NCBI GenBank assembly: GCA_963281155.1
Contig: CAUJLY010000006.1
Location: 7,688,001 to 7,752,000 of the forward strand
DNA from: Rhabditophanes sp. KR3021
Lineage: Eukaryota; Nematoda; Chromadorea; Rhabditida; Alloionematidae
Direction of reading: 5' to 3'
DNA length: 64,000 nucleotides
Shown here: positions 1-17,256 of the stretch, one piece after another
How the letters are laid out: each line of letters opens with the position of its first letter
How positions within the stretch are numbered: the first letter of the stretch is position 1
The notes under the pieces: generated by a model
The model's input: only the letters and a program-made list of their open reading frames with translations
Databases searched by the model: none
What the model was told of the DNA's origin: nothing
Translations under genes and position numbers: made by a program

Positions 1-609
1 TTGCGGATATGCTTGACAAAATTACCTTCCAAAGTTTGGATGAGTATGAAGACAGTGCTAAATCAAAGGAGTCTGAATCTAATACAAATCATTTAATGGA
101 TACAATGGATCTATCAGATCTCCCAGTTCTGACCAGAGCTGTTTCTACAACAAAGGAAATTAGAAGTCGTTCCCCAACTCCTTTGCTAAGGCCAGTTGCA
201 ATTGCCCCCGTTAAGGTAATTTTTTGATTTAATATGAATTAATTCTAACTCTATTTATTTATAGAATGTCCAAGTTGAAACTCCAGTAAAAGTTATGCAT
301 CCAGTAAACAATAATATATGTAAAAGCATCGACTTACGTACTGTTTTCAACTTGAAGGAACCCACAATTATTGAATATTTTAATTGTGCTTTCTGTAGCG
401 AAAAGTTTACTTCTCGCAACATGTGTACGCAACATTCTTATCAGGAACATTTTGATTTGGTTCAAAGCAGTAAGAATGCTTCTACATGGTGTGCCGTTTG
501 CTTACGTCATTTTCCAGCACATGAACAATTGCAGCAGCATCTTGGATTCCACGAGATTGCCAGAAAAATGGCTGGACCTGATATTATGTATCAACAAACA
601 CAACACTAA
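1..609 (+). CDS. C2H2 zinc-finger protein, 3' part (5' end outside window)
   Basis: Two exons are visible: up to 215, then 265-609, separated by a 49-bp GT/AG intron in phase 0. The frame is open back to the window edge, so the ATG at position 9 is probably internal and the gene partial. The N-terminal part is acidic and serine-rich with no domain I recognise. The C-terminal exon holds two C2H2 fingers, CAFC...H-x4-H and CAVC...H-x3-H, separated by about 14 residues, and the protein ends soon after. The gene is convergent with the zinc-finger gene at 1345-2525, whose last two fingers and preceding phase-0 intron match this layout, so the two are paralogues. A nuclear DNA-binding role is inferred from the fingers; the target is unknown. 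An AATAAA lies at 787-792. Confidence 0.85.
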
Positions 610-786
610 TCTTATACTTTAACGTTATTTTTTATGATGCATTGTAGTGAACATTACGTCATTTATCCTTTCTAATCTATATAACCGCTTCTTTTATGTA
701 ATGGTGATTTTTTTTTCGGTTTAATCTAATTTTTAAGTAAAGTTTTGTCTCAATCTACTTCCCTTTTGTGTGTCCTTAATAGGATC

Positions 787-792
787 AATAAA
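787..792 (+). terminator. polyadenylation signal AATAAA
   Basis: A canonical AATAAA lies 178 nt after the stop codon of the plus-strand zinc-finger gene. It is placed as expected for 3' end formation, but the motif is common in AT-rich DNA. Confidence 0.4.
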
Positions 793-1299
793 GCCAATTA
801 AGACGCTGGCTAAAGCAACAACATTATACCGCCATTTTAATGTAACATACATGTTGGCCTTGAATAGATGCTATAAAATTGTCTCGCATTAAATCCAATT
901 TAATTACAGTACAACTAATAATAACAATGTTCCGTATTTGAAATGGTAGCTACAAATGACACATTAATTTTAAATCCACAGTATTAATATTCCATAATGT
1001 AAATTTAGTATTTCTTTTTGTAAGAGTATGTATGAGATTGTGTTTGTCTGGAGTGTACCACTATTATCCAAGAATCAATAATTACTACAATCAAATATAG
1101 ATGCGCATTAACAACAGACCCACAAAGTAACTTAAAAAATTGTACAAAATAATTTAATAACTTTTTATTACTAATGTCGTATATTTTAATAGTATTAATA
1201 ACAATTGTAAGAACAATAATGAAAATAAATTCCCAAAATATTCATTAGAACAAGATTGTGTTTGCAAAAGTGTCAATTTTAAGTTTTACATTATACACA

Positions 1300-1305
1300 T
1301 TTATT
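1300..1305 (-). terminator. polyadenylation signal AATAAA
   Basis: TTTATT on the plus strand reads AATAAA on the coding strand, 39 nt past the stop of the minus-strand zinc-finger gene. A second copy overlaps the stop codon at 1344-1349. Confidence 0.4.
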
Positions 1306-1344
1306 TGTCAAGATATATATTCTTATAAAAGATAAAAATCAACT

Positions 1345-2525
1345 TTATTCAATTTGATTCCAGGATTTTGCAGAGTAAATGAAACCTTGGTCATCATTGA
1401 TGGTCATGCTTCCGAATGAAGGCTCGAGAATGCTAGGTTCGTGAACGTCGAAATGCTCCGATTTTAACAAGTTCTGGATTTTCGCATGTGCATTCGTATG
1501 GGCTTTGTACAGTTCATTTGAAGTGAATAGTCGGACACATTTGTGACAATATCTAGAACTATTGTGATGACTATTGATATCATGTGATTCATCCATGTGA
1601 TCCAGACATTCTTGTCGTGAGGGGAAGCATGAATTACACATTGGACAGTTATAGTCTTCGAAAGATGTATATTTCGCAGCATCCATAAGTGCACTTACGC
1701 TCACATGTTTATTCAGATTATTGTTGACTAAGGTTGTTAATTTTGTTTCCTAAAATTTGATAAATAATATATGACAAAACAGAAGGTAACTTACTCGTTC
1801 GGGGTTAATTGTCGGTGGGACCAATTCACCTTTTACAATCTTATCTGTCCAATTTTTACTATCACCATTATTACCGTTCTTTTTTTTGCGAGATGATTTG
1901 GGTGTCGCATAGTATGCTGTTTCGGCTGTTGATTTGACAATAATAGCATTAAAAGGTATATCTTGTGCTGGACGTCGATTGCTGCTAAATGGCTTCCATG
2001 CTTCTTCTAATTCCGCCTTTGAGGCTACATGTGTCTTTAAATGCTTCTTCAAATTGCCTTTTAGTCGACATGTTTTCCCGCAGTATGGGCAGGTATGCGG
2101 CGTAAATCCCGAATGTACACTGCGATGTTCAAAAAGGTTAGACTTGAATCGGAAGGCTTTTTGGCAGATGTCACAAGTAAAAGGTTTTTCATCGGTGTGA
2201 ATTACTGAATGCTGTTGAAGACCCTTATATGACACAAACACCTTTTGGCAATCAGTGCATTGATGGACTGTTTTGGCTATTGTTTCTGTGGCTCCAGAAT
2301 AATATTCGCCCTCCCCACCTTCCATATATTCAGATCCATACTCATTTTTCTGTAAATAAATAAATTAGCAATAAAGATAAGATAATTATAAAGTAATAGA
2401 ATGATTATGTGTATAACAAGTACGATATGCAATGTGTATCTTAAACTAACCATATTAGAACTTTCAGCAGTCCCGTAGTTGTCAATCATTGTGTTTATTG
2501 CCGAAAAATTAGTCCTACTATACAT
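1345..2525 (-). CDS. C2H2 zinc-finger transcription factor with five fingers
   Basis: The coding sequence joins 2525-2451, 2349-1795 and 1749-1345, giving 344 aa; all junctions are GT/AG and phase 0 (introns 101 and 45 bp). Three adjacent C2H2 fingers lie at about residues 56-132, with TDEKPF and SGFTPH linkers typical of DNA-binding arrays. A serine/lysine-rich linker with an RKKK stretch, a possible nuclear localisation signal, follows. Two spaced fingers from about residue 245 (CPMC, CHKC) resemble the terminal pair of the convergent gene at 1-609. The start is the first ATG of the 5' exon; an AG acceptor-like site lies 11 nt upstream, so a spliced leader or a further 5' exon is possible. 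Likely a sequence-specific nuclear regulator. I do not assign an orthologue. Confidence 0.88.
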
Positions 2526-5500
2526 GTTATGGAATACTGAGTATTGTAAGGTTTTAAAGACAATAATAATAAGTATAATAAATTAGTAACGATATGTATC
2601 CAAATCTTGTGCGATCAAATACATTTATATATTAGTTTGATGCCTAAAAGAGAAAGAAAATTAGTATTTGCATAAGTTAAATATTTTTGAAAATAAGTCT
2701 TTCGTCGTACAGTACGTTGATAGCGGATGTTACCATAAAATCTCATATGGTAATTACAAAAGTTAAATTTGAATAATGCACATTCAATATAAAGATTAAA
2801 TACAAAATAACAATAAAGCATTTTTAATGCCTAAATTCACTTATATAGATGCCTAATCTTAGTATTATAAACGATTAATCATTATACAAAGGATTATGTT
2901 GGGTAGTATATGATATAAAATACTTTGGTAAGACGGCTACAGAAGATTAAAGTTAGCAAATATGTTTAAATATACATATCTTTCTGTTATTATATGCCAA
3001 TAATTAAAATTAATTATTAAACTCAATATATGAAACCGTATATTGGATTACTGTTAGTTACCATCAACTTCTAAGAATCATTATGGTGGAAAAGCAGGTA
3101 GATGTTGTTCGAACCAAGGTTTGATAGTACTCAATCGATGTGTCTTTTGAATGGAAAATATGTTACAGACTGGACGTGAGTAATTTGTACGTCGTACCCC
3201 TATTACAATGCTATACTATACATTTATTGCATAAATAAAGTCTTAATTACCATGATGTATGTTTAACCAGCAAATTATACTCAAAAATCTGTATAATATA
3301 GATGGACGTTACATCAAATATTATTGTTTTGCGTCACCATCCTTTGTTATCATTTATTTGTACGAGTAAGACAATCGTCGCACTCGAATTTGCTGCTATA
3401 GCTTCGAATAAATGATAAAGGACATACTCAATTATTAAAGCAGCGAATCAATTCAGTATGACAATAATTATAAATATCATTTGTCAACCATAAATATTTC
3501 TGATTGCTTCGATTATTTTGCTGCATTTTCACCATTTTAATCATTTTTTGGTAAGTTTTGCGGCAGACGACAAATAATAATTCTTTTATTATTGTAAAGT
3601 TCATGATTAAACATTACTTTGCATCGCAAATATTATGAGTGCTTATATTTGAACAGACAATACCACATATATAAAAGATAAACCGTTAAATTGAATATTA
3701 TCATAGCGAACCATAAATCAATTTCCCCGCCAATCAAATATTACTTAAAGAAAAAGCAGTTGATATAAATCATGATAATTTGTTAAGCGATTAATATACG
3801 CATAAAAACTTGTATTAAGTATTATAAATCATTGGCGAAAAATGTAATTAGTTCAAGGAAGGATTTATACGCTTTACCCAAATAATACATTATCAATGAG
3901 ATACGGCTGCTGGCCTCGGCCAACAATTGTTTTACCTCAACATTTTTTCTGTTTAAATGAATAAAGCATAAATGTTTGATAAGACAAGTGATATATTGAA
4001 GTTGAATAGAATGATGGTGATAAATATGTATAAAAGGATATTTATCTACTTTGTACATTACTTTTTTAAATTTCCACTACATAAATATGTATTCACAATA
4101 GAAAAGTTAACATATTACACAATTTGTTAAGTTACAAATAGGTTTTTTGGCTTTGCTAAGTGCTTAAATAAATACAACAAGGTTGGAAGATAAATAGTCT
4201 TCTATTCATTAAAGTTATTCGATATGCCAATAATGAAATGCCATAGAGAAAGGATAAATTTATTGAAAAACTAATTATTTGGTTTTGATATTTGTGATTG
4301 AATTTTATTATATATGAAGTCAGAAAAGTTATTTTTACATTAAAAGTAGAAGCAACCGTTGCATGGCGAAAATCTTTTTCTTTTGTGATTCTATTTAACA
4401 ATTTATGTTATTTTCAATTTAGCTTTATCCAAAAGAATTGACTCTACACAATAGACTAAAAAAGGGTCCGAAAAGTTCCTTTATGGATTCATTTTAAATT
4501 TATTTTGACAAAAGTTACATTCCAAATTATATTTTATTTCAAAGGCTACATTTTTAATAGCATCTTTGTTACAGTTTATGAATTGTACTCATAGTAATTG
4601 TTTTGCGTTTGTATGGAAATAAATTTATAATGTTTTTATTTGTCATTTGCATTAAGAAACTTGAAACTTTTGTCTACGAAAGTGTATATAAAATAAGATT
4701 CATCAAGTTCAATATCAGTTTACAGCAAACTTAGTGCTAATGATACACTATTATCTAATCTTTGCTCATAATACGTCTTTATATTACAAATCTTATTTCT
4801 AATTTATTACGTACAAATATTAACTAAGTGCCAAGATCAAGTTGGCGAAGACGGCAAAATCAAAGAAATGTAAAAAAAATTGTTAGCATAATGTCTTGAC
4901 AAGTAGTTAATAAAATGAAATATTACTATGTTATTAAAAAGACAATGGGAACAAATATTTTATTCTCATATAATCAAATCACAATTGTTAGAAAAACAAA
5001 ATATAGCATAAAGTATACTTTTAAAAAATTATTATTTATATGACTACATCATTTTTATTTTGCCAATGACATATAGACACTTTTATTAAAGTAAAATGGG
5101 TTAATCTCATATATTTACTTTTACTTCATAGATATATATACTTATAGATATTTAACGGAATGATATGGCACAAACAAATATTTTTTGATATTAAAAATGT
5201 TGAAGTACATTAACAATCATAATGGTGTTACGATCCAACTTGAATTTGACTACTATTTGGGTAGTATTTAACAACTATTCGGCTAATATTTTGCCAGTAT
5301 ATAGCTAATATTTAACTCATATTTAATTATTAGATTCGAAATATTTGGAAGTATAAGAGAAATCTTTTATTACTGTCAGTCTACATTATTAATAATTATT
5401 CTTAAAAAATTCCCCATCACTGTTACCAACTGAAATTTGATTTGCTTTATGATGGAAAGAAATGTCGTATTTAATGTATACTTTTTATATTCATTTTTTG

Positions 5501-8500
5501 AAAGTAACTCATATTAAAAGCCCTGAATTGGATGACGCCATATTTATGTCAATTTTTGGCGGACGGACAAACGATGTTGTTTGTTTTACAATAATCATTA
5601 TTTTTTGCATTTAATTTAAGAATGAAAAATATGTTCGGTTTAAATAACTTTGTTTTTTACTTACATATTATTATTACAAAATAGTATGTTTTTTTAAAGC
5701 GAATTAGTCGGAGTCATTATTTTTTACTTAAATTTAAAAAGGCTTTTTAAATTCCTGCAAATGACTTATTGAAAAGACTATGCCTGTCATTAAAAGTTAA
5801 ACTACAATATGTATATTTTATATTATTCAAAGCTGTATTATATTTAAAGTTCAAAAGTTCGCTTGTAACAGTTAATTGTAGTGTTCATATATATCTTGCT
5901 GACTTTTATATATTATCCATATTATTCTTATAAATTTTTGACATATACTGCAACTTGTGCAAGCAAATGTTCAAATGATCCTCTCAAAAATAAAGTGAAC
6001 AAAATGTCCGAATTTCGAGCATAAATTCTTTTTCGGATATTAAATAACATTTTGCAACAAAAGTATTATTTAATTCATGTGAGTGAAGTGTTTTAAAACA
6101 TGGAGGATATGATGTCTACATGGGCAACTTTTTTGCTTAATATTATCCATTTAATAACCTTTATTTGCCAAGGACCCTCTTTATAAATTGTGGAGAGCAT
6201 ATATTTATTTATATACTTAAATATCAATAGGCACAAATTCATTTTTTAGCCATAACCATGCTACTTTGAGACATCCTCTACTTTTACCACAACTTTAGCA
6301 CAAATTTTGATCCTGTTAGTGAGGTTTTTGATTTGAAATTAAGTATCTGTATGAGGTTTTAAATATATGTCAATATAAGGGCACAGCTTAATACCTCGTT
6401 ATAAAAATAAACAGTTTACGCGCAAATGTAACTTTATCATTATGCTTTTTAGTGAGACTTTATCAATACCCAAGTACGAATATGCCAGCGACAATTTCTA
6501 GAGCTTTATTTTTAATGACTTGGGTAATATGCCTTCAAGCATACTTGTTTTGTTTGCCTTTGTAAGCAAACTTTTGGTGTTATCTTAAGTGTAGTTAGAT
6601 TGTGGCAAGATTGCAACATATTCTATATATATTTTTTCTTCGAATGCTCTTACTTTTGATGGTGTTTGTTGGAAAAATAGTTAAATATCTTCTATATTAC
6701 CAAAAACGAGGCCAACTTTTGATTCTTACAATTTAGAGCTATTATTTTACATAATTGCTTTTCAATCTTGCCATTTGTCTCAAATGATTTTCCCTTAATT
6801 GTAATATTTGTTTTAAATGATTCAGCTAATTCAAAAGAATAATAATAACTTCCTCCGGAGTTTCTGATATCATATCACATTTTTATGTATCTATATGCAA
6901 ATAAATATATCCATCAAAATTTACTTCTTATTCTAAATGTTTAATTTCCTTACCAACTTTAAATCTTATGTATTCTCAGAAATTATTTAATTAAAATTGC
7001 TTTTAACTCAGACATATTGAAGCAATCAGCACAATCAGCATGACATTTATATTAATATCTATTAAATTGTTTACTATACAATAAACATTCGTATAAAAAA
7101 TAATTTATATTCTAAATTGCTTTGTTTACAGAAGCCATACCGAAATTATCCTATTCATCCTATTATCTTGATATATCTAAATGTAATTCGAATATTAACC
7201 AAATATTAACGCCCTCTGAAGTTTTAAAAATAAGACACTAACAATTGCTATAAAAAATAGTTTATATTAACGAAACTTAAGTTTAATATAAAGTTTAAAT
7301 TTAAGAAAGTATAAATAAAATTTATTTAAATATGGATATATCCAAATACTGCGATTAAATTGATATAAATTTAAAGCATTTAACTAAAAAATAGTTATGT
7401 CGTAGCTGTTATTTTGTGGCAAAAAATAAATATATTTATTTGCGAATATGCACAGACACATCACTTTATTGTTACGGAAGATTCGTGGTGAAGAATTTTT
7501 GCATGACCGAAATAGTAACTTTTCATTGTTTAGCTAACTGTTAAGTCTTCAACCCCCTTCAGAGACCACTTAATTTATGCCCCGTTAATTCGACATTCTT
7601 TTGTTCCTTTTGGATAATACTGTTTAGCTTTATTTGTTTTTATTTAAAGCCGCAGCCAAATACTTGTTCAGGAACTAATTCCATATCCCTTTTTATTTTT
7701 GTCTTGCTTTCTGTCAAATTTTACAGCATTCGAGTTTATTGCCATCAATTGTCTACACTAATTTTAATTTCAAACTTTTCTAAATTGACACAATTGCGTC
7801 ATGCCAAAGCGGTTCAGACTATTGGATAAAACATATCAGTTGCCCTATATATTGACACCTTACCGTCTAAATTCTAAGAAGGGTCTAAATACAATTTAAA
7901 AATACATACCCAGATTAAGGACACAAAAGTTTCTCACTAATCATATGAATGGAGTCTGTGCATTCATTTATATATAGATGGGGGTTCTGGCGTTATTCTT
8001 ACAAAAAGCATTAATTTTGCCTAAATTTAATTCAGCTCCTTTTTTATTTGTATTTATAAATTATTTTTGTTTAAACAATTTCAGCCCCTAACAAACTGAT
8101 CCATTCTTCCTTCATGCCATCTAACATTCATTAGATTTTGTTGCAATCTATAGCTTGCCACCAATTTTGAAGTTTAAGTAGGTGCATCAAATAACATTAA
8201 GTCTCTGCCAATTACTTCTTTGGCAGTTAGTAATGGTAGGGAAATAGTAATTGGCTAAAACGGAAGGTAAATTTGTATACATTTAATGATGGTAGTTGTT
8301 TTTTATCTTATCTACATTTGAACTGTCTCATATTGCTTAAAAATGCATTCATTTTTCATGATTATAATAAAGAAATCTTACTCCAATCAGGCAACAACTT
8401 CATGTCCAAATTAAATTATTAAACTTAACTCAGATACGCACACATTAGCATAACCATGGCAAACGAAGTTTTGGTAATGTTGCTTTTGTAATGTGATGTA

Positions 8501-11500
8501 AACTAGTTGTTGATAATATGTACATGTAAATTGTGAGCTAGAACAACAATCAGATGAGCCCGCAATGTCTTCCCAATTATTTAAGTTTTACAACAGGCAA
8601 ACATAATTCAAATAAGTACATGGCGTTTTAGTCAAGTAATTATTTTACTTAAAACTAAGCCTGCGTTCTTCTTAGGCCGTAATTCCAAATCAGTATAACT
8701 AATAATTTGTTCTAACTTCAAGTAAAATTAAAGCGTTAATGAACACGCACTTTTCTTAAACAAATGCAATGCCACAAGTTTATTTGATTTAATAGAAAAA
8801 TTAAGACTCAAATTAGCTTACAAAGACCTCTGTCTTTAATTTGCCTTTGATTTAAATTTACATAAAATTAGTTATGAACATTTGGTATGACATTTGGCTG
8901 CAAATGTTTACCATTAAGTATATATGTAGGTGATTCTTGCTCTAATTGTATTAGCTTTGCACTTATTCTTTCAATTTCGATTTATTCTGCCAATTTAGAT
9001 ACATATTTTTTACATTTTTTTTATTCTTCTAAATTAAATACATTTTTCTGCATCTTTTCCAAAAGTTTAAAGTTATCTGAGTAGATAAATTTTATTATAC
9101 GTAATTAATAAATTTTAAATTTACATACTTACGGTTCGTCGAAAACATTTTTTCTGATGTTTCCGCATGAAATAAAAGTTCATAAATGATTGACCTAATA
9201 GCCATCACAAATCCTAATTCCAAACAAAATGTATTCGGCCATTAAGCTATTAAAACTTGAGCTTGACCAATTTTATGAAATTGCTACATCGCATTAAAAA
9301 ATGTGTATTCAATTATATCTAGGCTCCCACGGTATATTTTTCTAACTCCCATCATTCTTTTATTTAACGCAATACAACTTAATGTTCATACTGGATAAGT
9401 TTATGCTTTACCGTTTTAACTAGCAAAAGTCTGGACGATTTTTGTAACTGCATTAGGGTAGTTACTATGTTGGTACTTATTATATCACAAAAAAGCCTTT
9501 TTTAAATAATATATAATTTATTGGCTGTAATGATGATGACAACTCTGTCCATTAAATGATAGCAGCATGGTTGATTTTTTGGCATTAATTGGTTTCGAAG
9601 AACAAAAAGGGTGGATCTAGTGATATAAACGACAACTGAATTAGCTAAAAAAATGAGAAAGATGTGTTTGCCATTATAATAATCATTTCCACCATCATTT
9701 TGAGTGAATGAATGTGGTTTGGCTTCCCCATTAATATTGCAACTCGTCATAAAAAACGAGATTTCTATTTTTGAGCAAACCACTTTTAGACAGGCCAAAT
9801 TTAGAAGGATGTCTAATAAAATAAAAAATGTAGTAGATCTTTTTTTGGAAAAGACATTCTTTGATAATTTTATATTAACTCAAAAAAATCTACTGCATAT
9901 CAAATTGATTATATTATATTTATTTTTAAATTCGTGCTGTCACTACTTTCTAGTATTGTTTTTTGAAGGAGTTATGCATTTTTAGATTTAAAAAGAATTC
10001 CATACTAGAACACTTTTTATATATTATGAGTTTAACAAAAATACTTTTATCTTCTAGGAGTTCTAAGTATTTAAATATGTAGTAAATATTATGATGGTAT
10101 ATATTTTTTCGGATATTTAATTTTCTTTGTATAAATGGTTACCAATAAATAATATCTCTATTTATAGAATATTGAAATAAAGTTCCGGATCTGTCGAGGG
10201 TAATTTTGTAATTTATTGTATATAAAATATGTATACACAAACACATTTGTCTTGTAGAAATAATTTAGTAGTGACCTCTGCGAGATTATGAAGTAATGTG
10301 TACTGTCTTGAAAAATTTGTTTCTCCAAAAATCATGCATAAACTTGCCCTATTTAGAGGATTCTTTATTGAACTCTATAATATATGATATCAAAATTTGA
10401 CTCATAATTATCATATATGTAAAATAAAAAGTTATCCTTTCCAACTAGTAGATTTACGCTTTGCATGCCGTAACTTTTTAAAAAGAACTTATTTCTCACC
10501 CATCCATTCACAATAACAAGACTTCTTTTGAGCTATGGTGCTGTCACAAAATTATGATAAAGCAATACAAAACGACATCCTTCTTTTTCTTCAGTAATTT
10601 TCCTAGACTTCAGTTTTACAAGAACATTTTGTTCTATACATTTCCAAATATTTTATTATTATGCTATGGCATCCTTTTCTTATCAGTTAACTGCTACTTT
10701 GCAACGTCAAAGTAATTTTAATGTTATTCGAGCTTTCCGATCACCATAACCTCTTTAAAAACAAAGTTACGACGATAGAGATATTTATTCTAAGTTTCAT
10801 GTAAAGATGTGAAATTGTATATGACATTGATATGTTTCTTCAACGCACTTTAAGTATATTTCCTCCTTTATGACTAAGTATAAATAAGCTTATTGCCACG
10901 AGTCTAAAAATTTGATCTTTATGTTGATTAACATCCTTTCGAATATATTAGGGTAGTTGTTGGCAAATAATTACTTAACAAAGACGTTTCCTTAATACAT
11001 TTTAAGTTCAATTAAAAGTTTAATGATAAGGAAGTAATAACTTAATTTTAAATTACTTAGTATGCGGCATATGATTTGGGTAAAATCACAGATGTTTAAC
11101 TGATTTTAAACAGTTTCCGGCAGTCTTGTAAATAGAAAAATATTTATAGGGTAATTTTAGGTTTTTTGGGAAATGTCTCGTAATCACCTATATCTATTAC
11201 CATTTGACGATAGTTTAAATATATGCCTGAGACATATTTTAAACTATTACTTTCATTCCTTTCTTTCATTTTCTACTCATTATAAACGTCCTATTCATTT
11301 CCATCTCCCCCCGTAACAAAACTGCTGGACAACTAATAGGCTCGTACTCCTATTTTTACTTTATCCTTCCTGCTCTCATCGCTTCTTTTTCTTTTTCATT
11401 ACTTTTCTGTTTGTTCCCTTCTGCTTCACTTATCAGTAGTTAACTCTTGTCTTGTGGTGCAATGTCCTTGGGCCATCTGAATATTCAAACTTAGTAGATA

Positions 11501-14007
11501 GGAGTCTTTTAAATTTTATGACTTGTTAATAAGACAGACCAATCTCTTTTTACAGATGTTATTTTCACACATATGTTTTTATTTAGAGTATAACTAGGTT
11601 TGCCTTATCACCACCTTGGGAGTATGATAAACTTGACTAAGTACTTCATTAAGCACTGCAAAATCCTATGTTTAACCTTTTTTATGATTTCTTAACAAGG
11701 AGCTTCTTGTCCATTTAAACTTGATGGCATATTTGTTAATGGATGCCACAAATAAGGTATAATCTCAAATTGTATTTCTTTAATCTTGTAAATTGTGACG
11801 AATTATTGCTTTATCCATATTGTATTACAATTATTAAAACTAAGTCTTTTACCATTAAGATTTTTCAAAGGATTCTTCCTTATTTTTCAATTATTTTGTT
11901 GTCTACAATAATATTGTCGCAACATTTCCACAATTTGAAACATAAATTGTAACAAACAAAATGTTTATTTTTTGTTTTTTTCACACTCTAAATTGTTTTG
12001 CCGAAATTGGAAAAATACATTTTTAATTTGACAAAAACCTATAATCTATTAATAATAACTAGTTAATAATATTAAGCATTATTTCACAAATAATATATTT
12101 ATTGCAAGCCCTGTTTTTCCCCCTAAATATAATTATTTGGTATGAGAGTTATTAATTATATCTTGTTTTTATAGACAGGAAAAAATTAATATCTAATTAT
12201 TCCTAACCGCGAAATTTAAATAATGTACATGTTAGTAAGCATTTTACTACATCTACAAATAATTTCATTTACCTTTCAAATAGTGGCCCAATCATTTATA
12301 GAATACAAATTGCTCCATTATTTATTTTTTTATTGAAGTTATTAAAATAGTTAAACGTTTTTCAATTATAGACATCCATCGTAAAGTTAACCTTTTTATT
12401 ATAATATTTATTTATGCCATTTCTATTTTAATTTAGGACATTTATTGCGTTAATTATGTTGTATGCAGATTTGACAAATGGTTTGAGACTATTAATTCTA
12501 TGAATTGCCTTTTTGTCAGAACTGTATATATAAAAATATACAACTATTTATGTGGACAAACTTTTATTAATAATTATATTGGCACTAAACAGACAAAAAG
12601 AACTTTTGTATACATATCTTTTGTTACAAGATTTTATCTTTTGCACTTAAGGAAGTCTCTTTTTTCCTGGTTATGTAACATTTTAGTAAAGTTTTTGTTG
12701 TTATAACTTTTATTTTTATACCAAGTTTAATCCAATTTTGGGAGATAATTAACAAAATCTGAATGTATACTTGAATGCATATCTAAATATATTTTGAATA
12801 TATTTGATAATTTATTTGTGAATATTTTTGAAAGTATTTTTTATATATTCTAAAAGTATTTTTTGGAAAGTATTATTCCGTTTGTTATAAATATACGCAT
12901 TCTTCAAAAACACTTATTAGTTTTCTTATCCTTCTCCGTTCCACCTACAAAAAATATCTCAAATATATGAGGAAATATTTAAAATTTATCTATTTTTTGT
13001 TTTAAATATTTTGACAAAAAAGATACTCTTACGACTAAGAATATCATTTTTAAATTTGTGGGCCATCGCGTTTTAATAAAACCTTTCGAAAATAAATGAA
13101 TGAAAATATTTCCTCTTTACCACAATTTGAAAGTTATAATACACTTTCAAAATAATCTTCTTTTTCTAACTTTAATATATACTGTTATCATGAATACTTA
13201 TAAAGATAGAAAAAAAGCCTATTATCTATACACAAATATTAAACAATACACCAAACCGTTTCTTATACATTTTATATTCAGCATAAATTCTTTTTTGTCT
13301 CAATCGCTCGGAAATAGCAGCAATTTTTTAACTCATTTCTGTCATTAAATATTTTTTATACATTTTCCTCATATATATTATATATTTGAATATACCTCAT
13401 AATTCATGAAGCATAAGGCTCTACATGCACATATTAAATGGAGAAGTCATGTAGATGAGAATAAAGCTAGAAACAATATGAATGGGATGGCATGGGTGCG
13501 TTAAGGGACTCTTTTTTTCAACCCAAAGTTATTTCATTTTATTAGGGTTGAAGTTTTTCGAGCCGTACATGTATATATGAACAATACTTGAGGCTTTTTG
13601 GTCTATTTTAACAAGCTTATCTTTATCAACTTTTATTATTTATTTTTACAAAAACAATCTTTTTACTATCCCTCAATTATCTTTTTTATTAAAGAATGTG
13701 ATCCAAGTCTAATCTATTCTCGCTTTCAGAATTTGTTTGTGGGGCCAATAAAAATTACCTTCTAATATTTATATATCCTGCCAATTAATCGCATTATCAT
13801 CTTTATCAAAACGATTGATTCAACGTCAAAAGCAAGCAATTCTCTAGAAATTCACATACCAATTCCCTTTCCCTTAGTCGATAGTGAATTTTCTGTAGCT
13901 GCCAAAAATTCCTGAGCACACCACAAAACTTACCTAAATAGTTTTGGGTAGTTTCGGATGTGCTCGATCAGCAACAATACCGCGCTTAACAACTTTCACT
14001 AATATCC
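2526..14007. other. Long region without recognisable genes
   Basis: About 11.5 kb of AT-rich DNA. Open frames here are short, biased to AT-rich codons (Lys, Asn, Ile, Phe, Leu) and match no family I recognise. I found no tRNA-like cloverleaf, transposase or CRISPR-like array. A pyrimidine-rich, less AT-biased patch lies near 11280-11480. Undetected small exons or noncoding RNA genes cannot be excluded. Confidence 0.5.
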
Positions 14008-17157
<3,150 letters not shown>

Positions 17158-17250
17158 TGATGCTGTGGATAATGCTATATATAAGAATGTTAAACAAAAT
17201 TCTATCATCTACAACATGATATTTCCTATTATATTAGAAAAGTTATTTGT

Positions 17251-17256
17251 AATAAA
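17251..17256 (+). terminator. polyadenylation signal AATAAA
   Basis: AATAAA lies 94 nt after the innexin stop codon, a plausible distance for its 3' untranslated region. Confidence 0.4.

Larger units (their letters stand above)
610..1344. other. Intergenic region between convergent zinc-finger genes
   Basis: This stretch contains the 3' untranslated regions of two tail-to-tail genes, with a plus-strand AATAAA at 787 and a minus-strand one at 1300. I see no additional coding exon. Confidence 0.6.

Noticed and set aside
3100..3125. GTTCGAACC-like string suggesting a tRNA T-loop
   Set aside because: No matching acceptor, D or anticodon stems could be folded around it.
9502..9985. Overlapping frames of 98 (minus) and 93 (plus) residues
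   Set aside because: Neither resembles a known protein; composition matches surrounding noncoding DNA.
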